Below are positions 18,725 through 26,698 of a DNA stretch of 64,000 nucleotides, in pieces. The position numbers and the translations under genes were made by a program. Position 1 is the first letter of the stretch. Each line of letters begins with the position of its first letter. The notes beneath the pieces are model-generated. The model was not told the origin of the DNA. It made no database searches and was given only the letters and a program-made list of their open reading frames with translations. The stretch is from UMGS1498 sp900552335 (GTDB taxonomy: Bacteria; Bacillota_I; Bacilli_A; RF39; UBA660): assembly GCA_902477075.1 (NCBI GenBank), contig CABSFU010000002.1, positions 1 to 64,000 on the forward strand, given 5' to 3'.

Positions 18725-19318
18725 ATGAATAATTATGATAAGATTTTAAATTATGCGAAAGAAAATAATGGATACATTACTACAAAGGAAGCAGAAAGTT
18801 TAGAAATTAATAGTACTTTTTTAAGTAATTTGGTAAATGATAAAAAACTAGAAAGAGTTGGAACAGGTATTTATAAATTACCGGAATATCCTATTGATAA
18901 CTTTTATATTTTATCTAAAAGTAGTAAAAATATGTGTTATTCTCATGCTACTGCTTTATATTTACATAATATGTCTGATAGAATTCCACTAGTTTATGAT
19001 ATTACTGTTCCATATAATTATAGTGGTAATTTGTTAAATAATGAAAATGTTTCTTTAAGGTATGTAAAAGATGATATTTTTGATTTAGGTATGATTGATG
19101 TTAAAACAATTAATGATTTAACAGTTAAATGTTATGATTTAGAGAGAACTTTATGCGATATTATCAAAGATAAGAATCGTATGGATAAAGAAATTTATTC
19201 GAAAGCGCTAAAAGAATATGCTAGAAATAAGAATAAGGATATTTTAAAACTAGTTAAATATGCTAAAAAGTTAGACATTGAAGATGAAGTTGTTGAATTA
19301 ATGGAGGTACTATTATAG
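18725..19318 (+). CDS. AbiEi antitoxin / transcriptional repressor (type IV TA)
   Basis: Antitoxin of the AbiE abortive-infection module. The N-terminal winged helix (DKILNYAKENNGYITTKEAE, then VGTGIYKLPEY) is the AbiEi antitoxin domain that binds the operon promoter. The C-terminal part (CYDLERTLCDIIKDKNRMDKE) is the AbiEi_1 domain. ATG codons at 18716, 18719 and 18725 are all in frame; AAAGGA at 18709-18714 is best spaced for the later ones. The partner toxin begins at the base after the stop. About 200 aa is normal. Confidence 0.88.
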   Translation: MNNYDKILNYAKENNGYITTKEAESLEINSTFLSNLVNDKKLERVGTGIYKLPEYPIDNFYILSKSSKNMCYSHATALYLHNMSDRIPLVYDITVPYNYSGNLLNNENVSLRYVKDDIFDLGMIDVKTINDLTVKCYDLERTLCDIIKDKNRMDKEIYSKALKEYARNKNKDILKLVKYAKKLDIEDEVVELMEVLL

Positions 19319-20170
19319 ATGAACTCAGATAAATTAAATAATATTATTAAGAAAAAATCTAATGGTAATAATAATTTAGCACATCATCTTCATCAAATGT
19401 TTTTCTTTGAACATGTATTGATGAGGTTAGAAAAAAGTAAATATAGAGATAATATCATTTTAAAAGGTGGAGTTTTACTTTCTTCTATTATTGGAGAAGA
19501 TTTAAGAACTACTAAAGATATAGATGCTACATTAAAAAGTTTACCATTAAATATAGTTTCTATTCGAAATATCTTTGAAGAAATATTATCTATTGATATT
19601 GATGACAATGTTACTTTTGAAATAGCCAATATTAAAGATATCAGATTAGAAGATGAATATGGTGGATTTAGAATAAATGTTAAAGGTACATTTGATAAAA
19701 TAAGAACTAATTTCTTTATTGAAATAACTACTGGGGATATTATTACACCTAGAGAAATTAAATATAAATATAATTCAATTTTTGAAGATAAGAAGATAAA
19801 TATTATGGCTTATACTATAGAAACTATTATTGCTGAAAAGTTTGAAAGTATTATTAGTAAAAATATAACTACTACAAGAGCTAAAGATTTTTATGATTTA
19901 TATATGTTAATGAATAAACATAAAAATGATATTAATAATAGAAACATAGTTAAAGCGATAGAAAATACTTTTAATAAAAGAAATACTGAATTTAATATAG
20001 ATAATTTTAAAGAGATAGTAGAAATATTAGAAGATAGTAATGTTTTAAAAAGAGTATTTACTGATTATCAAAGCAAATTAGAATATACCAAAGAAGTAAG
20101 TTTTGATGATACAATTAAAGCAATTAATATAATTATTGGTATATTAGAATCTGAATTAGTCGAAGTGTAA
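19319..20170 (+). CDS. AbiEii/AbiGii nucleotidyltransferase toxin
   Basis: Toxin of the AbiE pair, a DNA polymerase beta-like nucleotidyltransferase. The motif LKGGVLLSSIIG with downstream RTTKDIDATL gives the GG(S/V)-D-x-D-type active site. A later Lys/Asp segment (ETIIAEKFESII, then TTRAKDFYDLYML) is also conserved in AbiEii proteins. Related MenT toxins add nucleotides to tRNA. It directly abuts AbiEi, with GGAGGT at 19303-19308 inside the antitoxin gene. 283 aa is full length. Confidence 0.9.
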   Translation: MNSDKLNNIIKKKSNGNNNLAHHLHQMFFFEHVLMRLEKSKYRDNIILKGGVLLSSIIGEDLRTTKDIDATLKSLPLNIVSIRNIFEEILSIDIDDNVTFEIANIKDIRLEDEYGGFRINVKGTFDKIRTNFFIEITTGDIITPREIKYKYNSIFEDKKINIMAYTIETIIAEKFESIISKNITTTRAKDFYDLYMLMNKHKNDINNRNIVKAIENTFNKRNTEFNIDNFKEIVEILEDSNVLKRVFTDYQSKLEYTKEVSFDDTIKAINIIIGILESELVEV

Positions 20171-20173
20171 TTT

Positions 20174-20202
20174 TCGACAAAGCAAAAATAAAGTATTATA
20201 AT
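20174..20202 (+). promoter_or_regulatory. Promoter of the T-box leader
   Basis: TCGACA (20174-20179), 17 bp, TATAAT (20197-20202), about 13 bp before the conserved T-box elements begin. Confidence 0.6.
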
Positions 20203-20208
20203 CTATTC

Positions 20209-20445
20209 GTATTCAAAAACGAGGAACAAGAGGAGTAAAATAGTTAGTAGCTATTAGGAATGAAAGGTCACCGACTGAAAGCCTTTCTTAATGAATAGTA
20301 TTTGAAGGTAGCTTGGGATTTGTATATCTGAAATAGTAGTAAGATATAATGTTAGTCGCATTAAGACTTCAAGGTAATAGAAATATTACGAATTAAGGTG
20401 GTACCAAGACAAGATCGTCCTTTATGGATGGCTTGTCTTTTTTAT
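20209..20445 (+). ncRNA. T-box riboswitch leader
   Basis: tRNA-sensing leader. The T-box sequence AATTAAGGTGGTACC (20391-20405) is canonical. Stem I has the expected AGTA motif (GAGGAGTAAAA) on the 5' side and the distal GAAAGG...CCTTTC helix. The transcript ends in a terminator: AAGACAAG (20406-20413) pairs with CTTGTCTT (20432-20439) and T residues follow. The specifier lies in or near GAATAGTATTTGAA but I cannot place it with confidence; AGT (Ser) is one option. The gene downstream is VanZ-like, an unusual T-box target, and it has its own promoter. Confidence 0.85.
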
Positions 20446-20488
20446 AAATTATTGTATTGTAAAAAAATGTAATTATGATATGGAACTA

Positions 20489-20497
20489 TGGTATAAT
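20489..20497 (+). promoter_or_regulatory. Extended -10 promoter of the VanZ-like gene
   Basis: TGGTATAAT with no good -35 box, 17 bp before the start codon. It lies downstream of the T-box terminator, so the gene can be transcribed without T-box readthrough. Confidence 0.5.
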
Positions 20498-20514
20498 ACT
20501 TTCAGGTGGTAGCT

Positions 20515-20961
20515 ATGAAAAAAACAATTTATTTCATATTATTAATTTTTTGGTTAATAGTCATTTATTTATTATCTAACCAGACTGGAGAAGTATCAGG
20601 AACCAATAGTGGTACTATCATTCATATTGTATTAGATGGAATCTATTCCTTCTTTCATTTATCTAAAAATAATTTAAATGATGTTGTAAATATGATTCAT
20701 GAACCAATTAGAGAATGTGCTCATTTTTTTGAATATTTTGTTTTAGCTTTTTTATCTTATAAAAATTTAGAAAATTGGGATTATCAAGAAAATAAAACAA
20801 TAATTGCTTTCCTATTTTGTTTCATATGTGCGATGACAGATGAAATTCACCAATTATTTATAGTAGGAAGAGCCTTTCAATATTATGATATTTTAATGGA
20901 TATGATGGGATGTACATTAATGTTATTATTTCTCCAGATAGGAAAAAAGCGAATATCGTAA
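20515..20961 (+). CDS. VanZ-like membrane protein
   Basis: The 148-aa protein has four hydrophobic helices. VanZ-family features are WLIVIYLLSNQTG near the N-terminus, the conserved HFFEYFVLAFL segment and the acidic DEIHQLFIVGRAFQYYDILMD motif. VanZ-like proteins are linked to glycopeptide resistance, but their biochemistry is uncertain. The frame is open from GTG 20506, but ATG 20515 has AGGTGG at 6 bp. Confidence 0.85.
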   Translation: MKKTIYFILLIFWLIVIYLLSNQTGEVSGTNSGTIIHIVLDGIYSFFHLSKNNLNDVVNMIHEPIRECAHFFEYFVLAFLSYKNLENWDYQENKTIIAFLFCFICAMTDEIHQLFIVGRAFQYYDILMDMMGCTLMLLFLQIGKKRIS

Positions 20962-20986
20962 ATAATAAAATATATGTCAAAATGGA

Positions 20987-21010
20987 AGATATAAAACTAT
21001 ATCTTTTTTT
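20987..21010 (+). terminator. Intrinsic terminator after the VanZ-like gene
   Basis: AGATATA pairs with TATATCT, followed by seven T residues. Confidence 0.8.
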
Positions 21011-21046
21011 CATTTATTTTGATATGATTAATATAGGAGGAATAAT

Positions 21047-21940
21047 ATGAAAGATGATTTAACACTTCTAATATTGGCAGCAGGGATGGGGAGTCGTTTT
21101 GGAGGATTAAAACAAATTGAACCAATAGGCCCTCATGGTGAATTTATTATTGATTATTCAATTTATGATGCTAAAAAAGCAGGTTTTAATAAGGTAGTTT
21201 TTATTATAAAAGAAGAAAATTATCAAATATTTAAAGAAACAATAGGAAGTAGAATAGAAAATAAAATAAAGGTAGAATATGTTTTTCAAAAAAATGAACT
21301 ACCTGAACCATATCAATTTCCCCAAAATAGACAAAAACCATTTGGAACAGCTCATGCTATATTAGCAGCTAAAGAAAAAATAAAAGAACCTTTTGTTATT
21401 ATCAACTCAGATGATTTCTATGGAAGAGATGCTTATTTTGTTATGAGCCACTATTTAAAAAATAATCCAAATCAAAATTATGCTTTAGTAGGCTATAAAG
21501 TAGAAAATACTTTAACAAAAAATGGTGCTGTAAAAAGAGGAATTTGTAAAACAAAAAATAATCAATTAGAAGAATTAATAGAAAGCAGTATAATAGAAAT
21601 AAATGGGAAAATAGAAGCAACCCCTCTTGGTCAAAATCAATCATTTGTCATAACGAAAGATACTTTAGTTTCTATGAATATGATAGGCTTCTATCCTGAC
21701 TTATTTCCTATTTTAGAAACAAACTTATTACAATTTTTAAAAGAAAATGAAAATCTTGAAACTTGTGAATACTTAATACCAGATGTTTTAAATAAAGGCC
21801 CTAAAAAAGTAACTGTATTAACGACCAATGCAAAATGGAAAGGTGTTACTTATAAAGAAGATAAAGAAGAAGTTGTAAATTCTATTTTAAAACTAATCGA
21901 GCAGCAAGAATATCCGGAAAATCTATGGGATGAAAAATAG
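21047..21940 (+). CDS. Sugar nucleotidyltransferase (NTP_transferase family)
   Basis: Predicted to activate a sugar-1-phosphate with an NTP. The N-terminal loop LLILAAGMGSRFGGLKQIEPIG is the classic glycine-rich nucleotide-binding motif with its Lys. NSDDFYGRDA gives the metal-binding aspartates. KPFGTAHAILAAK contacts the base. At 297 aa it is GalU-sized but diverges from GalU and RmlA in the second half, so the sugar is left open. It stands next to an LCP gene and may feed a wall or capsule polymer. Confidence 0.82.
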   Translation: MKDDLTLLILAAGMGSRFGGLKQIEPIGPHGEFIIDYSIYDAKKAGFNKVVFIIKEENYQIFKETIGSRIENKIKVEYVFQKNELPEPYQFPQNRQKPFGTAHAILAAKEKIKEPFVIINSDDFYGRDAYFVMSHYLKNNPNQNYALVGYKVENTLTKNGAVKRGICKTKNNQLEELIESSIIEINGKIEATPLGQNQSFVITKDTLVSMNMIGFYPDLFPILETNLLQFLKENENLETCEYLIPDVLNKGPKKVTVLTTNAKWKGVTYKEDKEEVVNSILKLIEQQEYPENLWDEK

Positions 21941-21982
21941 GAAAATCATGGTATACTAGTAATAGATGTTAGGAATGATAAA

Positions 21983-23398
21983 ATGAAAAGAAAAACGAAT
22001 AAAATTATGATTATTTTTACTATATTAAACTTTATTTTTACTATTTTATGCTTATTTTATTGCATAAAATTAAATGTAGTACCATTGAAATATTTAATTG
22101 TTGTGATTTGCTTTTATAATGTATTAGATATTGGAAGTTTATTATTACTACGTAAGAAAAAAACAAAATGGGTAGGTATCTTTCTTTCTGTGCTCATTAT
22201 TTTATTTAGTATACTAGGTACGTATTATCTAATGAAAACAGATGATTTTTTAAATAATTCTTTTAGTGAAGGGGAATCTTATCATACAAATACCTATTAT
22301 GTATTCACTTTAAAAGAAAATAAAATAGATTTTAGCAATAGTAAAATTGGATATTATGAAAATGCTCCAAGTATGGAAGAAGCTTTGATAAAAGTTCAAT
22401 CAGAAGTAACATCTCAAATGGTTTCCTATGATAACTTATATAATTTATTTAGAGATTTAAAAAAACAAAAGATAGATGCGGTTTTAATTGAAAAAAGTCT
22501 TTATAATTTTATGTTAGAAAGTGATACTTCTTTTCAAACCAGTAATTATACTTTATTAACACAAATCGATATTAAAATAAAAGAAGAACAAGAAGAAATT
22601 GATACTGCAAATGAATCTTTTAATATTTACATTGGTGGAACTGATTTTACAGAATTATATACAGATTTTAATATGATTGTAACGATTAATAAAACAACAA
22701 ATCAAGTATTATTAACCAGTACACCAAGAGATTTCTATTTACCTATATCTGGGAAAAATGGTGCGAAAGATTTGCTAGGATATGCAGGTGTATGGGGAGT
22801 TCATACTTCTAGAAAAACTTTAGAAAATCTTTATGATGTAGATATTAATTATTACATAAAAATTAATACCAAAAGTTTAGTTTCTTTAGTTGATACATTA
22901 GGTGGAATTGAATTCTGTTCTGATATATCTTTTACAACAACACATGCTACCGTAATGGGAACATATGATGATGAAACAGGAGATAAATTGTATGTATCAA
23001 AAGGATGTAAAAAATATAACGGAATCCAGATTTTAACAATTGCTCGTGAAAGAAAAGCATATGCCGATGGAGATCGTCAACGTCAAAAAAATTGTCAAGC
23101 TATTATGATTAGTATTTTTAATAAAATGGCAAGTCCAGAATTAGTCACAAATTACTCTAATATTTTAAATGCTGTAAGTAGTTTATATCAGACCAATATT
23201 CCAAAAGATCTAGTAACAGAATTAGCGCGTTTAACGATTGATGGAGCAAAATGGAAGATAGAACAGCAGTCTGTTACAGGATCTAACTCAAGAGGGTATG
23301 TACATTTTAGTGATGTATTAGATTATGTAATGATACCAAATAATGATAGTGTAAAATCTGCCTCTTCTAAAATAAAAATGATTATGGCTGGAAAGTAG
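21983..23398 (+). CDS. LytR-CpsA-Psr (LCP) family protein, second copy
   Basis: Paralogue of the protein at 16532-17980 with the same architecture: three N-terminal membrane segments, an accessory domain (about residues 105-205) and a C-terminal LCP domain. Catalytic-domain motifs are MIVTINKTTNQVLLTSTPRD, TLGGIEF and ARERKAYADGDRQRQKNCQ. The two proteins share the odd arrangement in which the accessory part begins shortly after the third membrane helix. It probably ligates a wall-linked glycan; which copy serves which polymer is unknown. Confidence 0.92.
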   Translation: MKRKTNKIMIIFTILNFIFTILCLFYCIKLNVVPLKYLIVVICFYNVLDIGSLLLLRKKKTKWVGIFLSVLIILFSILGTYYLMKTDDFLNNSFSEGESYHTNTYYVFTLKENKIDFSNSKIGYYENAPSMEEALIKVQSEVTSQMVSYDNLYNLFRDLKKQKIDAVLIEKSLYNFMLESDTSFQTSNYTLLTQIDIKIKEEQEEIDTANESFNIYIGGTDFTELYTDFNMIVTINKTTNQVLLTSTPRDFYLPISGKNGAKDLLGYAGVWGVHTSRKTLENLYDVDINYYIKINTKSLVSLVDTLGGIEFCSDISFTTTHATVMGTYDDETGDKLYVSKGCKKYNGIQILTIARERKAYADGDRQRQKNCQAIMISIFNKMASPELVTNYSNILNAVSSLYQTNIPKDLVTELARLTIDGAKWKIEQQSVTGSNSRGYVHFSDVLDYVMIPNNDSVKSASSKIKMIMAGK

Positions 23399-23410
23399 GA
23401 AAATAATAGC

Positions 23411-23434
23411 AAAAAAGGGTTATGCCTTTTTTTT
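23411..23434 (+). terminator. Intrinsic terminator after the second LCP gene
   Basis: AAAAAAGG and CCTTTTTT flank the loop GTTATG, followed by further T residues. Confidence 0.8.
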
Positions 23435-23476
23435 GTTGCACAAAAATGCTATAATAAAAAAAGAAGGATGGTAGTT

Positions 23477-24091
23477 ATGCGACTTAGAAATGTAAAAAAT
23501 GCAGAAAATATATTAGAACAATCTAGTTATGTGGTAAAAGAAATAAAACAACCATTATTTTCTAATTCAAATCCTATTTACTTAGAAATTGGTATGGGGA
23601 AAGGTGACTTTATTATTGAAAACGCTATGCGTTATCCTAATATCAATTTTATTGGAATTGAAAAGTATGCTAGTGTTATGGTTAGAGCTGTACAAAAATT
23701 GAAAGAAATCAATTTACCAAATTTAAAATTCATTTGTACAGATGTCAAAAATGTAGATACTCTTTTTCAAAAAAATATTGCATTAATTTATTTAAATTTT
23801 TCTGATCCATGGCCTAAAAAAAGACATGCATTAAGAAGATTAACCAGCCCGTATTATTTAGACAAATATGAACCTGTTTTTCAAGAAAAAAAGCATATTA
23901 TTATGAAAACAGATAATCGTAAACTTATGGAATATTCTATTAAAAGTTTTACAGACTATGGATATCAAATAGAAGATATTTGCCTAGATTTATATAGAGA
24001 AGATCTTGCAGAAAATATTCCAACAGAATATGAAAAGAAATTTGTAGCAAAAGGTTGTCCAATTTATAAAATAGAAGTAAAAAAAGATTAG
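23477..24091 (+). CDS. trmB: tRNA (guanine-N7-)-methyltransferase TrmB
   Basis: Methylates G46 of tRNAs using S-adenosylmethionine. The SAM-binding motif IYLEIGMGKGDFI, GIEKYASVMVRA and the TrmB signature LNFSDPWPKKRHALRRL are all present. 204 aa is slightly short but complete. ATG 23477 has AAGAAGGA at about 9 bp and gives the family start MRLRNVK; ATG 23468 is also in frame. TATAAT at 23449-23454 suggests its own promoter. Confidence 0.96.
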   Translation: MRLRNVKNAENILEQSSYVVKEIKQPLFSNSNPIYLEIGMGKGDFIIENAMRYPNINFIGIEKYASVMVRAVQKLKEINLPNLKFICTDVKNVDTLFQKNIALIYLNFSDPWPKKRHALRRLTSPYYLDKYEPVFQEKKHIIMKTDNRKLMEYSIKSFTDYGYQIEDICLDLYREDLAENIPTEYEKKFVAKGCPIYKIEVKKD

Positions 24092-24171
24092 ACAATTGTT
24101 TACAGAATAAATGAAAAAAAACTTTGTATTTCAAAGCAAATTTGATATACTTATAGTAAGTGAGGGTAAGC

Positions 24172-24774
24172 ATGAAAAAATTAGTTATCTTAATCCTTTG
24201 TTTCTTTATGACAGGATGTAGTATAGTTAGAATTGATACTACCAATGTAGATAATATAGTAAAAGTAGTTTTATCAAAAGAAAATAATCTATACAATCGT
24301 GTAGGAAAAGGATATAAATATTATATACCAAGAGGCGTGTCTTATTTAGATACTACCGATTTAAATGATAAGTTATACTCAGGTGGTATTTATTATTATC
24401 TATATATCGATATTGTTAGTTATTATCATAAAATAGATATGCATTATGAAGAAGATCCAACATTATATTATTCTAAAAAAATTGATGGAGAAAAAACAGG
24501 ATATCTTCAAATAGAAGAAACAAATGATTATTATTATGTTACATTTTATTACAATTATGCCAAAATAGAAGCCATCACACCAAAGTCAAAATTAGAGGAA
24601 GTTATATTAAATGCTAGTTATATTTTATCTACTGTAAAATTTAATGACAATATAGTAGCTCTAAACTTAAAAGATGATTATTTCACCAATAAAGAAGAAC
24701 AATATACAGAATTCAAAGAAAGTGAAAAAGAAGAATATTTTTTAAGTAGTACAGAAGAAAGTAATGAAAATTAG
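24172..24774 (+). CDS. Lipoprotein of unknown function
   Basis: Short signal peptide with lipobox FMTGC (Cys at about residue 16), so the mature protein is lipid-anchored outside the membrane. The rest is Tyr-rich with alternating beta-like segments and a Glu-rich C-terminal tail. I do not recognise the domain. A promoter TTGTAT, 16 bp, TATACT (24124-24151) precedes it. ATG 24172 is preferred over in-frame GTG 24160, which is part of the GAGGG binding site. Confidence 0.75.
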   Translation: MKKLVILILCFFMTGCSIVRIDTTNVDNIVKVVLSKENNLYNRVGKGYKYYIPRGVSYLDTTDLNDKLYSGGIYYYLYIDIVSYYHKIDMHYEEDPTLYYSKKIDGEKTGYLQIEETNDYYYVTFYYNYAKIEAITPKSKLEEVILNASYILSTVKFNDNIVALNLKDDYFTNKEEQYTEFKESEKEEYFLSSTEESNEN

Positions 24775-24785
24775 AGGTGAAAACA

Positions 24786-25853
24786 ATGAAATTATTTGAA
24801 AAAGTAAAAAATATGTTTACAGAGGAAATAGAAGAAGAAAAGCCAATCAAAAAGGAGATAAGACATGTTGAAATTCCAACACCAAAGCCTATTGAGGAAA
24901 AACCTGTAGTAGAAGAGAAAAAAGAAGAAAAACTATTATTCTTTGATGATAAAGATTTTGAAGATTTAGAAAAAGAAGAAGAGAAAGTTTTTAAACCACT
25001 TCCTAAAAAAGAAGAACCACTACCTTATAAAGGAGCAAAGCCAACTACGGTAGAAGAACCTAAAAAAGTTTTTAAACCATCTCCAATTATTTCACCAGTA
25101 TATGGTGTATTAGATAAAAACTATCACAAAGAAGATATTGTATCTAAAAAAACTACAAGAAGTTCTTATCATAGTGAAAATATAACGGTAGATGACGTTA
25201 GAGAGAGAGCTTTTTCTACTTTAGAAGATGATTTGAAAAATGAGATATTGGAAGATGATTATATTACTAGCAAAAGAGAAGTAGTAGAGGATGATTTAGA
25301 CATCTTTAAAGACATTGATGAAGAAGAAAATAGTATAAATGAACCAAAAGAGGAAATAATAGAAAAAGAATCTTTGGAAGATGATTTACTAGATGATACT
25401 ACTTATTTAGCTCAAAAATTAGAAGAACAAAAAAAGAAATTGGATGAAATTAATAACATTATTAACGAAAATGTTTCACCAAGAAGAGCAAAAAACATAG
25501 ATGAATATCTTTATCGTGAACAAGAAGAAAAAGAAAAAACAACAGAAAATCCAAAAGAGATTCCGGTAGAAGAAAAAGCAGAAGAACCAGAAATTGAAAA
25601 ACAACCTGTTTTAGAAAAAACATTAGAAGAAACAAGTGAAGAAATAGAAAAACCATCTGTAGAAGAACAAAATACGGAAGAAATGCCAAAATCATTAGAT
25701 GAAGCATATAAAGATGCTTTTGATGATATTGAAGAAGCTTCTAATAAAACAGAGCCTAAAAAAACAAAAACAACAAAGAAAAAAGATATGTCAGATAGTG
25801 AATTATTAAATTTAATTGATTCTATGTATGAAAAGAGTGATGAACATGAATGA
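24786..25853 (+). CDS. Glu/Lys-rich low-complexity protein, unknown function
   Basis: The 355-aa product has no signal peptide or membrane segment and is dominated by acidic and lysine-rich repeats, with predicted disorder or coiled coil. The N-terminal LFEKVKNMFTEE and the pattern PSPIISPVYGVLDKNY, then a predicted helix near residues 205-225, are the only structured-looking parts. The PIISPVYG motif also occurs in uncharacterised, often cell-division-linked proteins of Firmicutes; I treat that as a weak hint. ATG 24786 has GAGGTG at 7 bp. It overlaps the next gene by 8 bp. Confidence 0.7.
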   Translation: MKLFEKVKNMFTEEIEEEKPIKKEIRHVEIPTPKPIEEKPVVEEKKEEKLLFFDDKDFEDLEKEEEKVFKPLPKKEEPLPYKGAKPTTVEEPKKVFKPSPIISPVYGVLDKNYHKEDIVSKKTTRSSYHSENITVDDVRERAFSTLEDDLKNEILEDDYITSKREVVEDDLDIFKDIDEEENSINEPKEEIIEKESLEDDLLDDTTYLAQKLEEQKKKLDEINNIINENVSPRRAKNIDEYLYREQEEKEKTTENPKEIPVEEKAEEPEIEKQPVLEKTLEETSEEIEKPSVEEQNTEEMPKSLDEAYKDAFDDIEEASNKTEPKKTKTTKKKDMSDSELLNLIDSMYEKSDEHE

Positions 25854-26145
25854 GATGTTAATTGATGTAAATGCTTTATTTACGGTAATATTATACTTAT
25901 TAGGGTGCATATTATTAATTGTATTAATTATATTATCTATCAAAGCATTAAAAACAATTGGAAAAATTAATCATTTGGTAGATGATGTTCAAGAAAAATC
26001 AGACAAAATGAACGGAATATTTGATTTTGTAGATTCCACTACAGACTTTATCAATGGCTTTGCAGATCACATCATTGGTGGAGTAGCAGGACTTGTTACA
26101 AAATTATTTGAAAAAAAACATAAAGGAGAAGAGAAAGATGAGTAA
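25846..26145 (+). CDS. DUF948-like membrane protein
   Basis: The 99-aa protein has one N-terminal membrane helix (about residues 10-33) and a helical cytoplasmic tail (NHLVDDVQEKSDKMNGIFDF), as in DUF948 proteins, which usually sit next to ytxH. Translation is probably coupled: it starts inside the preceding gene and overlaps the next by 8 bp. Start chosen at ATG 25846; the frame opens at 25816. Confidence 0.7.
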   Translation: MNEMLIDVNALFTVILYLLGCILLIVLIILSIKALKTIGKINHLVDDVQEKSDKMNGIFDFVDSTTDFINGFADHIIGGVAGLVTKLFEKKHKGEEKDE

Positions 26146-26560
26146 AGAAAAAAAAGGATTAGGAAAATTATTTGCAGGTGTAGCAATTGGTGGAGCTTTA
26201 GGCGTTTTATTTGCTCCTAAAAAAGGAAAAGATACCAGAGCTGATTTGAAAAACAAATTAGATGATATGTTAGCAAAAGTAAAAGATATGGACGCTAACG
26301 AAGTAAAAGAAAATATCGAAACAAAAATTGAAGAAATTAAAGAAGAATTAGAAGACTTAGATAAAGAAAAAGTAATCGCTATTGCTTCTAAAAAAGCAAA
26401 ACAAATTCAAGAAAAAGCAGAAGATTTAGTAGAATATGCTATTGAAAAAGGAACACCAGTTCTTGAAAAAGCAGCAACTGCTATTAGAGAAAAAGCAATC
26501 GATGTAACAAAAGAAGTTTTAAATAGATTAGAAACTTCAGATAAAAAAAGTAAAAAATAA
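26138..26560 (+). CDS. YtxH domain-containing protein
   Basis: The N-terminus GLGKLFAGVAIGGALGVLFAPKKGKDTR is the YtxH signature: a short membrane-associated Gly/Ala segment ending in APKKG. A long amphipathic charged helix of about 100 residues follows. YtxH-like proteins are often general-stress or envelope associated. ATG 26138 has GGAGAAGAG upstream. It is the last gene of this cluster, before a terminator. Confidence 0.88.
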   Translation: MSKEKKGLGKLFAGVAIGGALGVLFAPKKGKDTRADLKNKLDDMLAKVKDMDANEVKENIETKIEEIKEELEDLDKEKVIAIASKKAKQIQEKAEDLVEYAIEKGTPVLEKAATAIREKAIDVTKEVLNRLETSDKKSKK

Positions 26561-26584
26561 ACTTCAAAAAATTGAAGTTTTTTT
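26558..26584 (+). terminator. Intrinsic terminator after the YtxH gene
   Basis: AAACTTCAA pairs with TTGAAGTTT, followed by T residues. Confidence 0.85.
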
Positions 26585-26651
26585 CATGATTAATTTAGGT
26601 ATTTGCAATAAAAAAAGATATAATAATAATGAAAATATAAAATTTAATAGA

Positions 26652-26680
26652 TTGACAGCAATACATTTGTTCGATATACT
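26652..26680 (+). promoter_or_regulatory. recG promoter
   Basis: TTGACA (26652-26657), 17 bp, TATACT (26675-26680), 19 bp before the start codon. Confidence 0.75.
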
Positions 26681-26698
26681 ATATATAGTTGGTGAAAT

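Noticed and set aside
24777..24785. GTG start for the Glu-rich protein
   Set aside because: The GTG is part of the GAGGTG ribosome binding site of ATG 24786.
25462..25707. Minus-strand Leu/Phe-rich frame opposite the Glu-rich gene
   Set aside because: It is the antisense shadow of GAA/AAA-rich codons and has no ribosome binding site.
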